Below, in pieces: positions 27,566 to 36,255 of a stretch of 64,000 bases of DNA. Positions within the stretch are counted from its first letter, which is position 1. Each line of letters opens with the position of its first letter. The stretch spans positions 1 through 64,000 of the forward strand of contig CAZLMG010000012.1 in NCBI GenBank assembly GCA_964560765.1. Direction: 5' to 3'. This DNA comes from CAZLMG01 sp964560765 (GTDB lineage Bacteria; Bdellovibrionota_B; Oligoflexia; Oligoflexales; CAZLMG01). A program made the position numbers and the translations under genes. The notes under the pieces were generated by a model. The model saw only the letters and a list, made by a program, of their open reading frames with translations, was not told the origin of the DNA and did not search any database.

Positions 27566-28918
27566 ATGCTCTGCAACACCATTTTGGATGCTATTGGCCG
27601 CACACCGTTGGTTAAATTGCATCGCGTTGCGCAAAGTCTAAAATGCAATGTTTATGCGAAGTGCGAATTCTTAAATCCTGGTGGCTCGGTGAAAGATCGC
27701 ATCGGGTATCAAATGGTCGTCGATGCGGAGAAGGCCGGCCGAATCAAGCCGGGCGACACTCTCATCGAACCAACCAGCGGCAACACCGGCATTGGTATCG
27801 CGCTGGCCGGTGCCGTGAAGGGCTACCGAGTCATTATCACCATGCCTGAGAAAATGAGTCGAGAGAAGCAGGTGGTCCTCGAAGCGTTAGGGGCAGAGAT
27901 CATCCGCACACCAACCGAAGCGGCCTTTGACGCGCCAGAAAGCCACATCGGTGTCGCCCGCAAACTGCAGCGAGAGCTGCCAAATGCACACATTCTCGAC
28001 CAATATGCCAACCCTTCAAACCCTATTGCCCACTATCAATTCACAGCTCAGGAAATCATCGACGATCTTGGTGGCAAGGTCGATATGGTCGTCATGGGCG
28101 CTGGTACCGGCGGAACCCTGACGGGCGTCGCTCGCCGCATCAAGGAGCATAATCCCAATGCTATTGTCGTCGGGGCGGACCCAGTTGGCTCCATTCTGGC
28201 TGGCGGCGATTATGTGGCTTCGTACAAGGTCGAGGGTATCGGCTACGACTTCGTCCCCGAGGTTTTGGATCGCAAGTTAGTTGATACGTGGGTCAAGACC
28301 AACGATCGCCAGTCCTTTCTTTTGGCACGACGACTGATCCGCGAGGAGGGCCTCTTGTGCGGCGGATCCAGTGGATCCGCATTGTATGCTGCACTGACCG
28401 CCGCAGCCTCGTTGCCAGCTGGAAAAAACTGCGTCGTCGTCCTGCCGGATGGAGTTCGCAACTACATGACAAAGTTTGTGGATGACAAATGGATGCAGGA
28501 TAATCGCTTTTTTGGCGGTGAGTTAGATGGCACCATCGAATTGCTTTTGGCTCGGCAAAAGCCCCACGACCTCGTGACAATCAGCACTGCGGAGCCCGCT
28601 GCGAAGGCCGTGGCGCTGATGCGGCAAAAGGGCATTTCCCAGATTCCGGTACTTGATCACGGCACCCTCGTCGGCCTGCTGACCGAGCAGGGATTACTCC
28701 AGTCATTGGCATCAATCGACCACCCAGCACAGGTAACGGCCGGTTCCCTGATGGATCGCTCCATACCGACCGTGGAGCGTAATACGCCGCTGGCACTGCT
28801 GCAGGAGATTCTGGGCCAATGTGGACGTGCCGTAGTGGTAGATGGCAACCGCCGGCCAACCCATATCCTGACCAAGATAGACCTGGTAGAATGGATGTTG
28901 GAACGAAGCCAAAAGTGA
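27566..28918 (+). CDS. cbs: Cystathionine beta-synthase (PLP enzyme with C-terminal CBS pair)
   Basis: A 450-residue fold-type II PLP enzyme. The PLP lysine lies in N-P-G-G-S-V-K-D-R, the substrate loop is EPTSGNTGIGIA, the phosphate cup is MGAGTGGTLTGVARR, and G-I-G-Y-D-F-V-P is more typical of cystathionine beta-synthase than of O-acetylserine sulphhydrylase. Two CBS domains occupy about 330-450, the usual adenosyl-ligand regulatory module. The likely reaction is serine (or an activated serine) plus homocysteine to cystathionine. ATG 27566 follows a GAGGGGGG ribosome binding site. The CNB-domain gene starts 33 bp downstream. Confidence 0.88.
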   Translation: MLCNTILDAIGRTPLVKLHRVAQSLKCNVYAKCEFLNPGGSVKDRIGYQMVVDAEKAGRIKPGDTLIEPTSGNTGIGIALAGAVKGYRVIITMPEKMSREKQVVLEALGAEIIRTPTEAAFDAPESHIGVARKLQRELPNAHILDQYANPSNPIAHYQFTAQEIIDDLGGKVDMVVMGAGTGGTLTGVARRIKEHNPNAIVVGADPVGSILAGGDYVASYKVEGIGYDFVPEVLDRKLVDTWVKTNDRQSFLLARRLIREEGLLCGGSSGSALYAALTAAASLPAGKNCVVVLPDGVRNYMTKFVDDKWMQDNRFFGGELDGTIELLLARQKPHDLVTISTAEPAAKAVALMRQKGISQIPVLDHGTLVGLLTEQGLLQSLASIDHPAQVTAGSLMDRSIPTVERNTPLALLQEILGQCGRAVVVDGNRRPTHILTKIDLVEWMLERSQK

Positions 28919-28951
28919 CGCGGGCCTGGGCGCCCGCCAGGCGAGGCGACG

Positions 28952-29539
28952 ATGACCGTAGCCAAGATGCACCACCTGATTCCACCTGAGCTCGGCGAAC
29001 GATTCCGCGATCCGGAATGGGGCGCGGAGAAGCTCAAGGGGATTTCTATTTTTCGCTACTTCTCGCAAGAGGAAATGAAGCTCCTCTACGGCAAGGGCGA
29101 AGTCCGCTCTTTCCGACCAAAGTCCTACGCCGTCATCGAGGGCGAGCCCACGCGCGGCATGTATATCATCCTGGCGGGCACAGTTTCAGTTTATAAGACG
29201 CATGATGTCACTGGCACTATGCATCGACTTGCCTTGCTGGAAGAAGGCTCCAACTTTGGCGAGTTAAGCTTGTTTGACCAGGCGCCACGCACGGCGACCG
29301 TCTCGGCCGAGACGACTTGCCACATGTTCTATTTGGATGCGACCGTCTTCGCAGAATTTCTCGATCAAAACGGCGACAGCGCCAAGGTGCGCTTCTATAA
29401 AGCCTGCGCTGAGGAATTGGTGGGCCGCTTTCGAAATTTGAATTCGGATTATGTTTCCGCCCAGCAGCTGCTGTGGAAATACGCCCTGCGCAAACCGGAA
29501 GACGCCGGACCGCAGGACGCTTCTTCTCCTAAGTCTTAA
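28952..29539 (+). CDS. Stand-alone cyclic-nucleotide-binding-domain protein
   Basis: A 195-residue protein with one CRP-type beta-roll (about 30-150): G-M-Y-I-I-L-A-G-T-V-S-V-Y, then the phosphate-binding cassette region FGELSLFDQAPRTATVSA, close to the consensus F-G-E-[x]-A-L...-R-[TS]-A-[TS]-V. Glu and Arg ligands are present, so cAMP/cGMP-type binding is plausible. A C-terminal helix follows but no winged-helix DNA-binding domain, so it is not a CRP transcription factor. It probably acts as a cyclic-nucleotide-responsive partner protein. Its end overlaps the convergent FliF/FliG-fusion gene by 4 bp. Confidence 0.85.
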   Translation: MTVAKMHHLIPPELGERFRDPEWGAEKLKGISIFRYFSQEEMKLLYGKGEVRSFRPKSYAVIEGEPTRGMYIILAGTVSVYKTHDVTGTMHRLALLEEGSNFGELSLFDQAPRTATVSAETTCHMFYLDATVFAEFLDQNGDSAKVRFYKACAEELVGRFRNLNSDYVSAQQLLWKYALRKPEDAGPQDASSPKS

Positions 29540-31920
29540 GCCACCATCGACGCAGGACTCATCCGCCCTGGGATCGACTCGGGCGGCAGCTGGCCGCGTT
29601 GCGCACCCGTGCTGCCCGAGAAGATGAGCTCGTTGATATCCAAGATGCTGATCGCTCCGTTGCTGGCCAAACTGCGAACTCGACCCAGTATCTTCATTTC
29701 GACCAAGCGATACGCCGTCTCGTCGACGGATGCCATGTTCTGCAAATCTTCGACCCAACTTTCGGCCAACTCGCCCGGCGCTTTGCCCAGCAGCAGATTG
29801 CGGATATGCTCGCGGGTACCCATCAGGAACGCCAGTAGGTCCTCGCGTTCCATACCCATAATTAATTCCAACAGGTGACCGTCCTTCAGGTATGGCAGCA
29901 TCTCGATGGTGACCAACTTCATGCGCAAACCCCGCGCCGCATCGGCATTGGTCTTTTGCAGGTTCGCCATCAAGCCGCGCTGCTCTTCCAGGTCCGCTCG
30001 CTCCATGAGGTCGAGCAAGATATCGCTGCTGCGCAAATTCTCCGTATCGAACTCCGGACGCGCCTGAACTTTCTTTGCTAGTGCGCTGGCCACGTTGGCC
30101 AGATAGTCCTTAGGAATAGCATCTGCCCGGCACAACTCACCCATTAGCTTCAGTTTGGACTCACCTTGATACATGTTGAAAACGGTCATGCGCCGCTTCT
30201 TGTCCAATTGTGTCAAGACGATGCTCTGGACCTGCGGCTTTTCATCGACGATCAAGCTGTAAATTTGCTCCGCATCCAGCTTGCCCAAGAAATCGAATTT
30301 ATCGAGAGACTTCCGGGACAGTATCCGAATTTCCGAGGCCGTAGCCCGCGTCTTCAGGGCTTGCAGCAAGCGAAACTCGTCTTCCACGGTAAATTCATAA
30401 CGGGTGTTATGGTAGTACTCCGACAACTGATACAAGTCGCGCTGGACTTGTGGGTCTTCGAGCAATTCGAAAATCACCATATGGCCAAGGATGTGCACAT
30501 ATTTGGCCGTTTCCTCAACGCCATCTTCCTTCAGCAGCCGCCCAAACGTTTCCCGGGCCACCTTTGGCGAATCCATAAACAGCTGAATGAGTTCGCTGCG
30601 CAGTTGATCGCATTGCATGCGCAATTTGCCGACCCGCTTCTGCTCGATATTGGTAACCGTTGCTCCACCACCCTCGGCCGAGGCCGCGGCTCCCTGGCCA
30701 TCTGCAGCGCCAGGTTGCGGAGCCGTTGGCGATGCTCCTTGGCTAGGAGCTGCAAACGACGCAGGCATCATCATCGCCTTTGCATCGCGATTGGCACCCA
30801 TGACTCGCATCAACAAGGCGATGACCAAGCCGGCGACAACCAAACCGATCAAGCCGTACATGAGCCATTCTTGCGTACCAGTCTGTCCGTACTCCTGCAT
30901 TGCACTCGTCGACAGGCTACGATCGAGTCGGCTGGATGACTCGGTATTCTCGGCCTTCTCCGTTGAGTTGGACAATGAAGAGTTAGTTGAGGAATTCGTC
31001 GATGAGTTGTTGGTGATAATCTCTTTCGTACCTGCGAGCTCGCGGAACATCACCAGCATCTGGCGTAGCTTCTCCAGACCGTATGGGTCTTCAGCGCTTG
31101 CTTTCTCCTTTTCACGTAACTTCGCATATGGCTCGGGAAAAGCCGTGGTACTCACGTTGACACTGACCGGCGATACAAAGCGAGTCTTTGCCCGGATAAC
31201 ATTGACGATCTTTTGACGAACAGCCTCATCTAGCTGTTCATCCATAGAAATCTCGATGGTCACATCATCAATCTTGAAGGCGCTGCGTGCCGAATCATCC
31301 GTCGAGATCTGGGTACTCGGCAGGCGCTGCGCTTCATCAAAGGGAATATTACGCCCCTCAGCATTTATTTGCGCAATGAGGCACTGTTCTGGACAATAGA
31401 CACGCAAAATATCTTCAACAACTTTGCTCAAGCGCCGCTCGAGATTATCGCGAAGTTGTCGCTCTCCATCCGCTCCCTTGCCAATGTTAGGCAGAGTCAC
31501 GGGTCGCCACATAATCTCCGTCTTCAGGCCAAAGTCTCGCGTATGATTTTGCAAGATTCGCAGCAGTCGATCGCGATTGGCTTCTGTGACACGATCGTCA
31601 ATCTGCACTTCAACCGCAACGCGTGACACTTTAAAGGAGACAGCCGCGTTACGATTGGAGGCCCCCTCAAAGCCGATGTCGTCCGTGTCAGCAATCTCTT
31701 CATCAACCGCTACGTCGACATGCACGATCTCACAGGAATCAAAGCAGTATCGGTTCAAGATCGGGTTCAGTCGGTTCTTGACCGAGTTGATCGTGTCAGC
31801 CTGCAATCGTTCTGTGGAGTCAGGGTTGGTGACTGCAAAGGCATCGTTCGCCTGGCCGCCGCAAACGGCAATGAGCCATGCCCACAGGACTAGGTGTCGA
31901 ATAGGTAGACAAGTAACCAC
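29536..31920 (-). CDS. FliF-like periplasmic region fused to FliG (non-flagellar context)
   Basis: A 794-residue protein. Signal/anchor segment at 8-24, then two periplasmic modules, each starting with a Cys pair (CFDSC; CPEQC) and ending in a strand-helix unit such as VTIEISMDEQLDEAVRQKIV, which resembles the ring-building/collar repeat of FliF (A-V-x-V-D-x-x-L-x3-x-x-x-I). A Ser/Asn-rich linker precedes one transmembrane segment (about 352-372). The cytoplasmic part matches FliG: middle domain at about 540-620 (L-D-A-E-Q-I-Y-S-L-I-V-D-E-K-P-Q, the E-H-P-Q-type motif) and C-terminal torque domain at about 630-760 (M-E-R-E-D-L-L-A-F-L-M-G-T-R-E-H-I-R). FliG forms the rotor ring on which stators act. 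The GTG at 31920 has GGGGG 6 bp upstream. No other flagellar gene is present. Confidence 0.8.
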   Translation of the reverse strand: MVTCLPIRHLVLWAWLIAVCGGQANDAFAVTNPDSTERLQADTINSVKNRLNPILNRYCFDSCEIVHVDVAVDEEIADTDDIGFEGASNRNAAVSFKVSRVAVEVQIDDRVTEANRDRLLRILQNHTRDFGLKTEIMWRPVTLPNIGKGADGERQLRDNLERRLSKVVEDILRVYCPEQCLIAQINAEGRNIPFDEAQRLPSTQISTDDSARSAFKIDDVTIEISMDEQLDEAVRQKIVNVIRAKTRFVSPVSVNVSTTAFPEPYAKLREKEKASAEDPYGLEKLRQMLVMFRELAGTKEIITNNSSTNSSTNSSLSNSTEKAENTESSSRLDRSLSTSAMQEYGQTGTQEWLMYGLIGLVVAGLVIALLMRVMGANRDAKAMMMPASFAAPSQGASPTAPQPGAADGQGAAASAEGGGATVTNIEQKRVGKLRMQCDQLRSELIQLFMDSPKVARETFGRLLKEDGVEETAKYVHILGHMVIFELLEDPQVQRDLYQLSEYYHNTRYEFTVEDEFRLLQALKTRATASEIRILSRKSLDKFDFLGKLDAEQIYSLIVDEKPQVQSIVLTQLDKKRRMTVFNMYQGESKLKLMGELCRADAIPKDYLANVASALAKKVQARPEFDTENLRSSDILLDLMERADLEEQRGLMANLQKTNADAARGLRMKLVTIEMLPYLKDGHLLELIMGMEREDLLAFLMGTREHIRNLLLGKAPGELAESWVEDLQNMASVDETAYRLVEMKILGRVRSLASNGAISILDINELIFSGSTGAQRGQLPPESIPGRMSPASMVA

Positions 31921-32074
31921 TGTTGCCCCCAAACCGATACGAATAAGTCTTAACTGACAAGGCTATCGGCAATGGCATCAAAAGCTTAACGGGGAAGATT
32001 TTGCCGAGTGGCGAGGATGGTTGCCATCCGTGGGCTGAGAAACAATCCACGGATGTAAGTCGATAAATTAACTA

Positions 32075-33073
32075 CTAAGATGCTTTTTGCTTAAGTTCTG
32101 CTTGAATGGCGGCCTCGACGCCCTCTTCGCTATGGCCACCGACAAATTTCTTGCCATTGATATAGATCGTCGGTGTTCCGCTGACCCCGACGCGCTCGCC
32201 CTCTAGGCGGCCACGCTCAACTTCAGCCTTAGCCCAGTCAGATGCGGCGCAAGTCTTAAACTCAGACTCATTCAGCCCCAGCTTCTTCGCAAACTCTTCT
32301 GGAGATTTATCGGTGAGCTTGGCTTGGTTATCAAAAGCCATGTAGTGATATTCCCAATACTTGTTCTGCTTGGCGGCACAATGCGAACCTTGGGCGACGA
32401 TACGCGAGATCCCTGATGGATTGATGGGAAAATCCACGAACGTCAAACGCACATTCTTTCCATATTTATTCATGAGCTTCTTGAAAGCCTCGGAAGCGTG
32501 CTTGCAGTGTGGGCATTGATAGTCTGCAAACTCCACAACGTGGACCGGCAGCGTCGCCTCACCCTTGGTCGGGAAACCATCCACGCGCAGGGCAATACGT
32601 ATGGCTTCTGGAGCTTGCAAAGTTACCACAACCTTCTTGTCTTTGCGGACTTTCTCGACAAGCTTGGTGCGAGCTTCATTCTTCTTCTGCGATATCAGAA
32701 TCTTTTTCACTTCTTCTTTGATCTGATCATAAGGATATGGGATGCGTGCCTTGTTCTCGTCATAAAAAGCTTTGGTTTCCTTTTCCGTAGGGTCCTTTAC
32801 CTTTAACAAGTCGGCTTCGACTTCTTTGACCGGTTTTTTGCGTTTCGCCGCTTCTTCCTCAAAGTAAATCGACAACACGGCATCGTCCAACGCCGCCTGC
32901 TTTTTCATGTAACTCTCTTGATCGATATCAAAAACTTGCTGGGCCGCAGCTGGGCTCAGATCTGCTGCTGAGTAACTCTTGCCATTGTATTGGAACAAAG
33001 TGGAAGCCATCCCCACGGACGAACCCACCACAGAGCCTAACAACAGCGCGCGAAATAAATGAGCTGACAACAC
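32075..33073 (-). CDS. Exported DsbA-family thiol oxidoreductase with helical N-domain
   Basis: A 332-residue protein. Signal peptide (LFRALLLGSVVGSSVGMAS), then about 130 charged, helical residues reminiscent of the SurA/PpiC N-domain, then a thioredoxin-like DsbA domain: E-F-A-D-Y-Q-CPHC (Cys about 187/190), and the cis-Pro loop VSGTPTIYINGKKFVGG. One further Cys pair is present (H-C-A-A, T-C-A-A). It probably forms or isomerises disulphides in exported proteins, which suits the many Cys-rich lipoproteins here. GTG 33073 is chosen (GGAGG 5 bp upstream); TTG 33070 is almost equally good. Confidence 0.88.
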   Translation of the reverse strand: MLSAHLFRALLLGSVVGSSVGMASTLFQYNGKSYSAADLSPAAAQQVFDIDQESYMKKQAALDDAVLSIYFEEEAAKRKKPVKEVEADLLKVKDPTEKETKAFYDENKARIPYPYDQIKEEVKKILISQKKNEARTKLVEKVRKDKKVVVTLQAPEAIRIALRVDGFPTKGEATLPVHVVEFADYQCPHCKHASEAFKKLMNKYGKNVRLTFVDFPINPSGISRIVAQGSHCAAKQNKYWEYHYMAFDNQAKLTDKSPEEFAKKLGLNESEFKTCAASDWAKAEVERGRLEGERVGVSGTPTIYINGKKFVGGHSEEGVEAAIQAELKQKAS

Positions 33074-33171
33074 GTTTGCCTCCACGCCAAAAAATAGTCT
33101 TCAAACGTCGATTACGACATCGGGAACATTCGTGCCACGATACCGCAATCAGCTAGGATTTGCCAGCGATG

Positions 33172-34254
33172 CTAGAGCTTTGGTGACTCGCGACGGGCCT
33201 CGGAGGAATCGTCATGACCATCGTCAATCGGATCACCGCTGAGAGCGGCAGATCGGCTCGGGTCGCGGGGTTCAGGTCCTGCCAGAGTGGCGAGTTGCTC
33301 GGGGGTGTAGGCGATCGTCTCTAGCCGGCGGCGCTCAAAGTCCTCGTGAACGATACGCCATTGCCCTAGCTCATCCTTATTCCAGTAAAGAATCTTGCGG
33401 CCATTTGAGATAAATCGATCGTCACCGTTAAAGTCTTGATTCATGATAGTGACGGCATACTTTGGATGCGTAACGACGCGCAGGTCATCGACGCGAACGA
33501 GCATCGACGTATAGCTGTCGAAAACTCGCTTCTTATAATCTCGAAACTGCTCAAGGCTCCATCCGCGGAAACGAAAGCGCTCGCGATCATAGTAGGAGAC
33601 ATAGTTCGGTAAATCTCGGGTTTTCCAGTGCTCCACCCAGGACTCCGTGGACTGGCGCAAGCTGGCCATGTCTTCAGGCCTATTCACCTTCTGCGCATCG
33701 TCAGCAATGACGATGATGCCTTGGTGAGGACGCAGCCATCGTGCCAAGCGCATGATGTCGTCATTGTAGAACGCGACGCATCCCTCGGTCACGTTCGCTT
33801 CTTCGATGCGGGCGTCATTCTCCACCCCGTGCAGCCAGATGCCGTGTCCAGACTTGCGCGACATCACGTCAATGGGGTTGGGAAAATTGATCGGAATGGC
33901 CTTCGGGCCGTATTTCGCCGGTAACTGCCCGCCGTCGATGATACCCCGAGAAAAATACACACCCTCCGGAGTCCGATTGTCCCCTTCCTTCTCCTTATCG
34001 CCAGCTTCTTTGCCAATCGCGATTCGGAAGGTTCGCAGCAGGGCCGCGCCATCGCTCGTATCCGGCAGCGTTCGCAACTCCGCCAGGAGCCGCGACTTAT
34101 CGACTGCCAGCAGGATCACTTCTTCTTGTGTTGAGGCTTTGATGGTGTCGTCATTCTTCGGCAACGGCAATGCCTTGAGATCCCCGGCTTCGGCGGTCGC
34201 TGAAAACCACGAAGTCCAAGCGAGAAGCCCGACCACCCATGTAAAGGGTGCCAT
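33172..34254 (-). CDS. YkuD (L,D-transpeptidase-fold) protein with NTF2-like C-domain, Csd6-like
   Basis: A 360-residue protein with signal peptide. The YkuD domain (about 55-195) has G-I-W-L-H-G, and V-T-E-G-C-V-A-F as the nucleophile-Cys motif (usual form S-x-G-C-[IV]-R). The C-terminal 120 residues (W-V-E-H-W-K-T-R-D..., W-R-I-V-H-E-D-F) look like an NTF2/SnoaL-type fold. This architecture matches Helicobacter Csd6, an L,D-carboxypeptidase that trims peptidoglycan tetrapeptides and shapes the cell. Either transpeptidase or carboxypeptidase activity is possible. The ATG at 34254 has GGGAG upstream. A divergent AT-rich promoter region follows. Confidence 0.85.
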   Translation of the reverse strand: MAPFTWVVGLLAWTSWFSATAEAGDLKALPLPKNDDTIKASTQEEVILLAVDKSRLLAELRTLPDTSDGAALLRTFRIAIGKEAGDKEKEGDNRTPEGVYFSRGIIDGGQLPAKYGPKAIPINFPNPIDVMSRKSGHGIWLHGVENDARIEEANVTEGCVAFYNDDIMRLARWLRPHQGIIVIADDAQKVNRPEDMASLRQSTESWVEHWKTRDLPNYVSYYDRERFRFRGWSLEQFRDYKKRVFDSYTSMLVRVDDLRVVTHPKYAVTIMNQDFNGDDRFISNGRKILYWNKDELGQWRIVHEDFERRRLETIAYTPEQLATLAGPEPRDPSRSAALSGDPIDDGHDDSSEARRESPKL

Positions 34255-34290
34255 CCTCACTCCCGATAGTCATAACGTCATGAAAGAGAC

Positions 34291-34296
34291 TATAAT
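34291..34296 (+). promoter_or_regulatory. Possible -10 hexamer TATAAT for the FtsJ-type methyltransferase
   Basis: A consensus TATAAT lies 55 bp before the ATG at 34352, inside the A/T-rich divergent region 34255-34351. No good -35 is seen at 16-18 bp, so the call rests on the -10 alone. Confidence 0.3.
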
Positions 34297-34351
34297 CTAC
34301 TTTATATTGACGTAATAACTTGCATATTTCAAGCATCGAGAACCCTGTTTC

Positions 34352-35254
34352 ATGAAAACTGCTGTCCTAGCCCCGAACGGTTTGCAGGAACCGACGCGTT
34401 GGTGGGTCCCACAACAAAACGAAATTTTGGGCGATCTATTCCTATTTTCAGGGCCTGCGGGCACACAGCCATGGGCGCAAAATATTTGGTACGACGTCAT
34501 GGAACAACCCATCGAATCCATAAAGCACGCCGTCCGAATTCTGCGCGATGCCGGTGGGCGCTGGGCTCCTTATGCGTTTCAGCTGCACCGGCGAATGACC
34601 TTGATTCAAGAGCAACTGCCGCGCTGGCGTATGCCACCGCTGGAATTCCCGACCCTCTGGCCGAACGCAACCTGCGGGGGGTGGACCCTTCGCGACGCCA
34701 ACACCTTGGTTTACGCCGCCAGCACGGATTCGCCTTGGCCCAATGGCGTGGTCAGCTTTGCCGAAAACCATAGCGATCCACCCAGCCGCGCCTACCTCAA
34801 ACTCTGGGAGGTTCTAACGCGCACACAACTGTTCCCAGGTCCCGGGGAAATATGCATGGACTTGGGAGCGTCGCCAGGTGGCTGGACTTGGGTTCTGGCG
34901 AAACTCGGTGCCAAGGTCATCGCCGTCGATCGCTCCCCATTGGACCCAAGGCTGATGCGAAATCCAGGGATCGAGTTTCGCCAGGCCAGTGCTTTTTCCA
35001 TGCAGCCGCGCGACGTCGAGTCGGTGTCTTGGATCTTTTCCGATGTGATCTGCTATCCAGAGCGCTTGCTCACCTTCGTCAAACGTTGGCTCGACTCGGG
35101 AAAATGTGAGCGCTTTGTCTGCACGCTTAAATTTCAAGGCACGGATCAATACGGCGTCATTCAGCAGTTTCTAGACATTCCAGGTAGTCGCGTGTTGCAT
35201 TTGTACCACAACAAGCACGAGCTAACTTGGGTACGTCATCCCGCAAACGGCTGA
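34352..35254 (+). CDS. FtsJ/RlmM-type SAM-dependent RNA 2'-O-methyltransferase
   Basis: A 300-residue protein. The C-terminal half is a Rossmann methyltransferase with ICMDLGASPGGWTWVLAKLG (SAM loop), A-V-D-R-S-P-L-D-P, a central Asp in I-F-S-D-V-I-C-Y-P-E-R, and a Lys in C-T-L-K-F-Q-G, giving the FtsJ-type K-D-K layout. The domain order and the P-E-R segment resemble RlmM (23S rRNA C2498 2'-O-methyltransferase), but the usual N-terminal THUMP-like part is reduced. The target RNA is inferred. It overlaps the convergent pseudouridine synthase gene by 19 bp. Confidence 0.8.
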   Translation: MKTAVLAPNGLQEPTRWWVPQQNEILGDLFLFSGPAGTQPWAQNIWYDVMEQPIESIKHAVRILRDAGGRWAPYAFQLHRRMTLIQEQLPRWRMPPLEFPTLWPNATCGGWTLRDANTLVYAASTDSPWPNGVVSFAENHSDPPSRAYLKLWEVLTRTQLFPGPGEICMDLGASPGGWTWVLAKLGAKVIAVDRSPLDPRLMRNPGIEFRQASAFSMQPRDVESVSWIFSDVICYPERLLTFVKRWLDSGKCERFVCTLKFQGTDQYGVIQQFLDIPGSRVLHLYHNKHELTWVRHPANG

Positions 35255-36255
35255 AGTGCCGCCAAGACGGCCGCAAAATCTGCGGGCAAAGGCGCCTGAA
35301 AACGCAGGGGCTGTCCCGTCAGCGGATGCTCAAAGCCCAATGTTTCCGCATGCAGCATCTGCCTCTCGATCCCAGCGATGAGCGCACGAGTGGGTGCTGG
35401 AAAGGTGTGCGGCAGCTGCGTGCGCTGATGATAGACAAGATCACCAACGATCGGTGCACCGAGCACTGCTGCATGCACGCGAATCTGATGCGTTCGCCCG
35501 GTATGCAGGGTAACGCGCACGCGTGATAAGCGTTCGTTATAAATCGATTCCACCTGAAAGTGACTCTTGGCCCATCGCCATCCTGCTGGCGGCTCCGCCC
35601 CGGCAAATCGCTCGGCAACCAGATCGCTTGGCATGGATGCGAAACGCAGTCGATTGATGGGATCACGATAGAGGTACGACTCGACATCGCATTCACCGGC
35701 AGGCAAAACGCCGTCAACCAATGCGACATAGGATCGATGATTGGTTTTTTCCTGAAACTGTTTGGCAAGTCCAGCATGCGCGCGAGAGGTCTTGGCGCAA
35801 ACGATGACTCCGCTGGTGTCCTTGTCTAATCGATGCACAATGCCTGGCCGATCGCCGGTTCCAGGAAGTGGCCCGTTGTTTTGCAAATAGTATAAGAGAC
35901 CTTCCGCCAGTGTCGTCCCATGCTCGCCAGCTCCTGGATGCACAACCAAACCAGGCGGCTTATCGATGACTAGAAGATCATCGTCTTCAAAGAGAATGTT
36001 GAGGTCGAGGGGAGCAGGCTTTAATCGGGAAGGAACGCTCGGCGGCAAACGTACTTCTACCAGATCGCCCAAAGAGACTGGTAGGCTCGGCTTGCAAACT
36101 TCGCCATTCAACAGAATAGCGCCGACACGTAAGCGCGACTGCACCTGAGTCCGACTCACATCCGGTAGCAGTCTAGCCACAGCCACATCCAGGCGAAGTC
36201 CACCCAGTGACTCGTCAATTTCGAAGGTGCTTACTTGTTCTTGCTGATCAACCAC
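35236..36255 (-). CDS. RluA/RluD-family 23S rRNA pseudouridine synthase
   Basis: A 339-residue protein: N-terminal S4-like RNA-binding domain (about 15-75; L-R-L-D-V-A-V-A-R) and the pseudouridine synthase domain with catalytic Asp144 in H-R-L-D-K-D-T-S-G. The G-R-T-H-Q-I-R-V-H-A segment near residue 270 is also typical of RluD. It isomerises uridines in large-subunit rRNA. The GTG start lies inside the end of the upstream J/HTH gene (25-bp overlap), so translation is likely coupled. Confidence 0.93.
   Translation of the reverse strand: MVDQQEQVSTFEIDESLGGLRLDVAVARLLPDVSRTQVQSRLRVGAILLNGEVCKPSLPVSLGDLVEVRLPPSVPSRLKPAPLDLNILFEDDDLLVIDKPPGLVVHPGAGEHGTTLAEGLLYYLQNNGPLPGTGDRPGIVHRLDKDTSGVIVCAKTSRAHAGLAKQFQEKTNHRSYVALVDGVLPAGECDVESYLYRDPINRLRFASMPSDLVAERFAGAEPPAGWRWAKSHFQVESIYNERLSRVRVTLHTGRTHQIRVHAAVLGAPIVGDLVYHQRTQLPHTFPAPTRALIAGIERQMLHAETLGFEHPLTGQPLRFQAPLPADFAAVLAALQPFAG

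Noticed and set aside
30166..30939. 257-residue plus-strand frame opposite the FliG region
   Set aside because: Antisense shadow of a gene with clear FliG homology; no ribosome binding site or recognisable domain.
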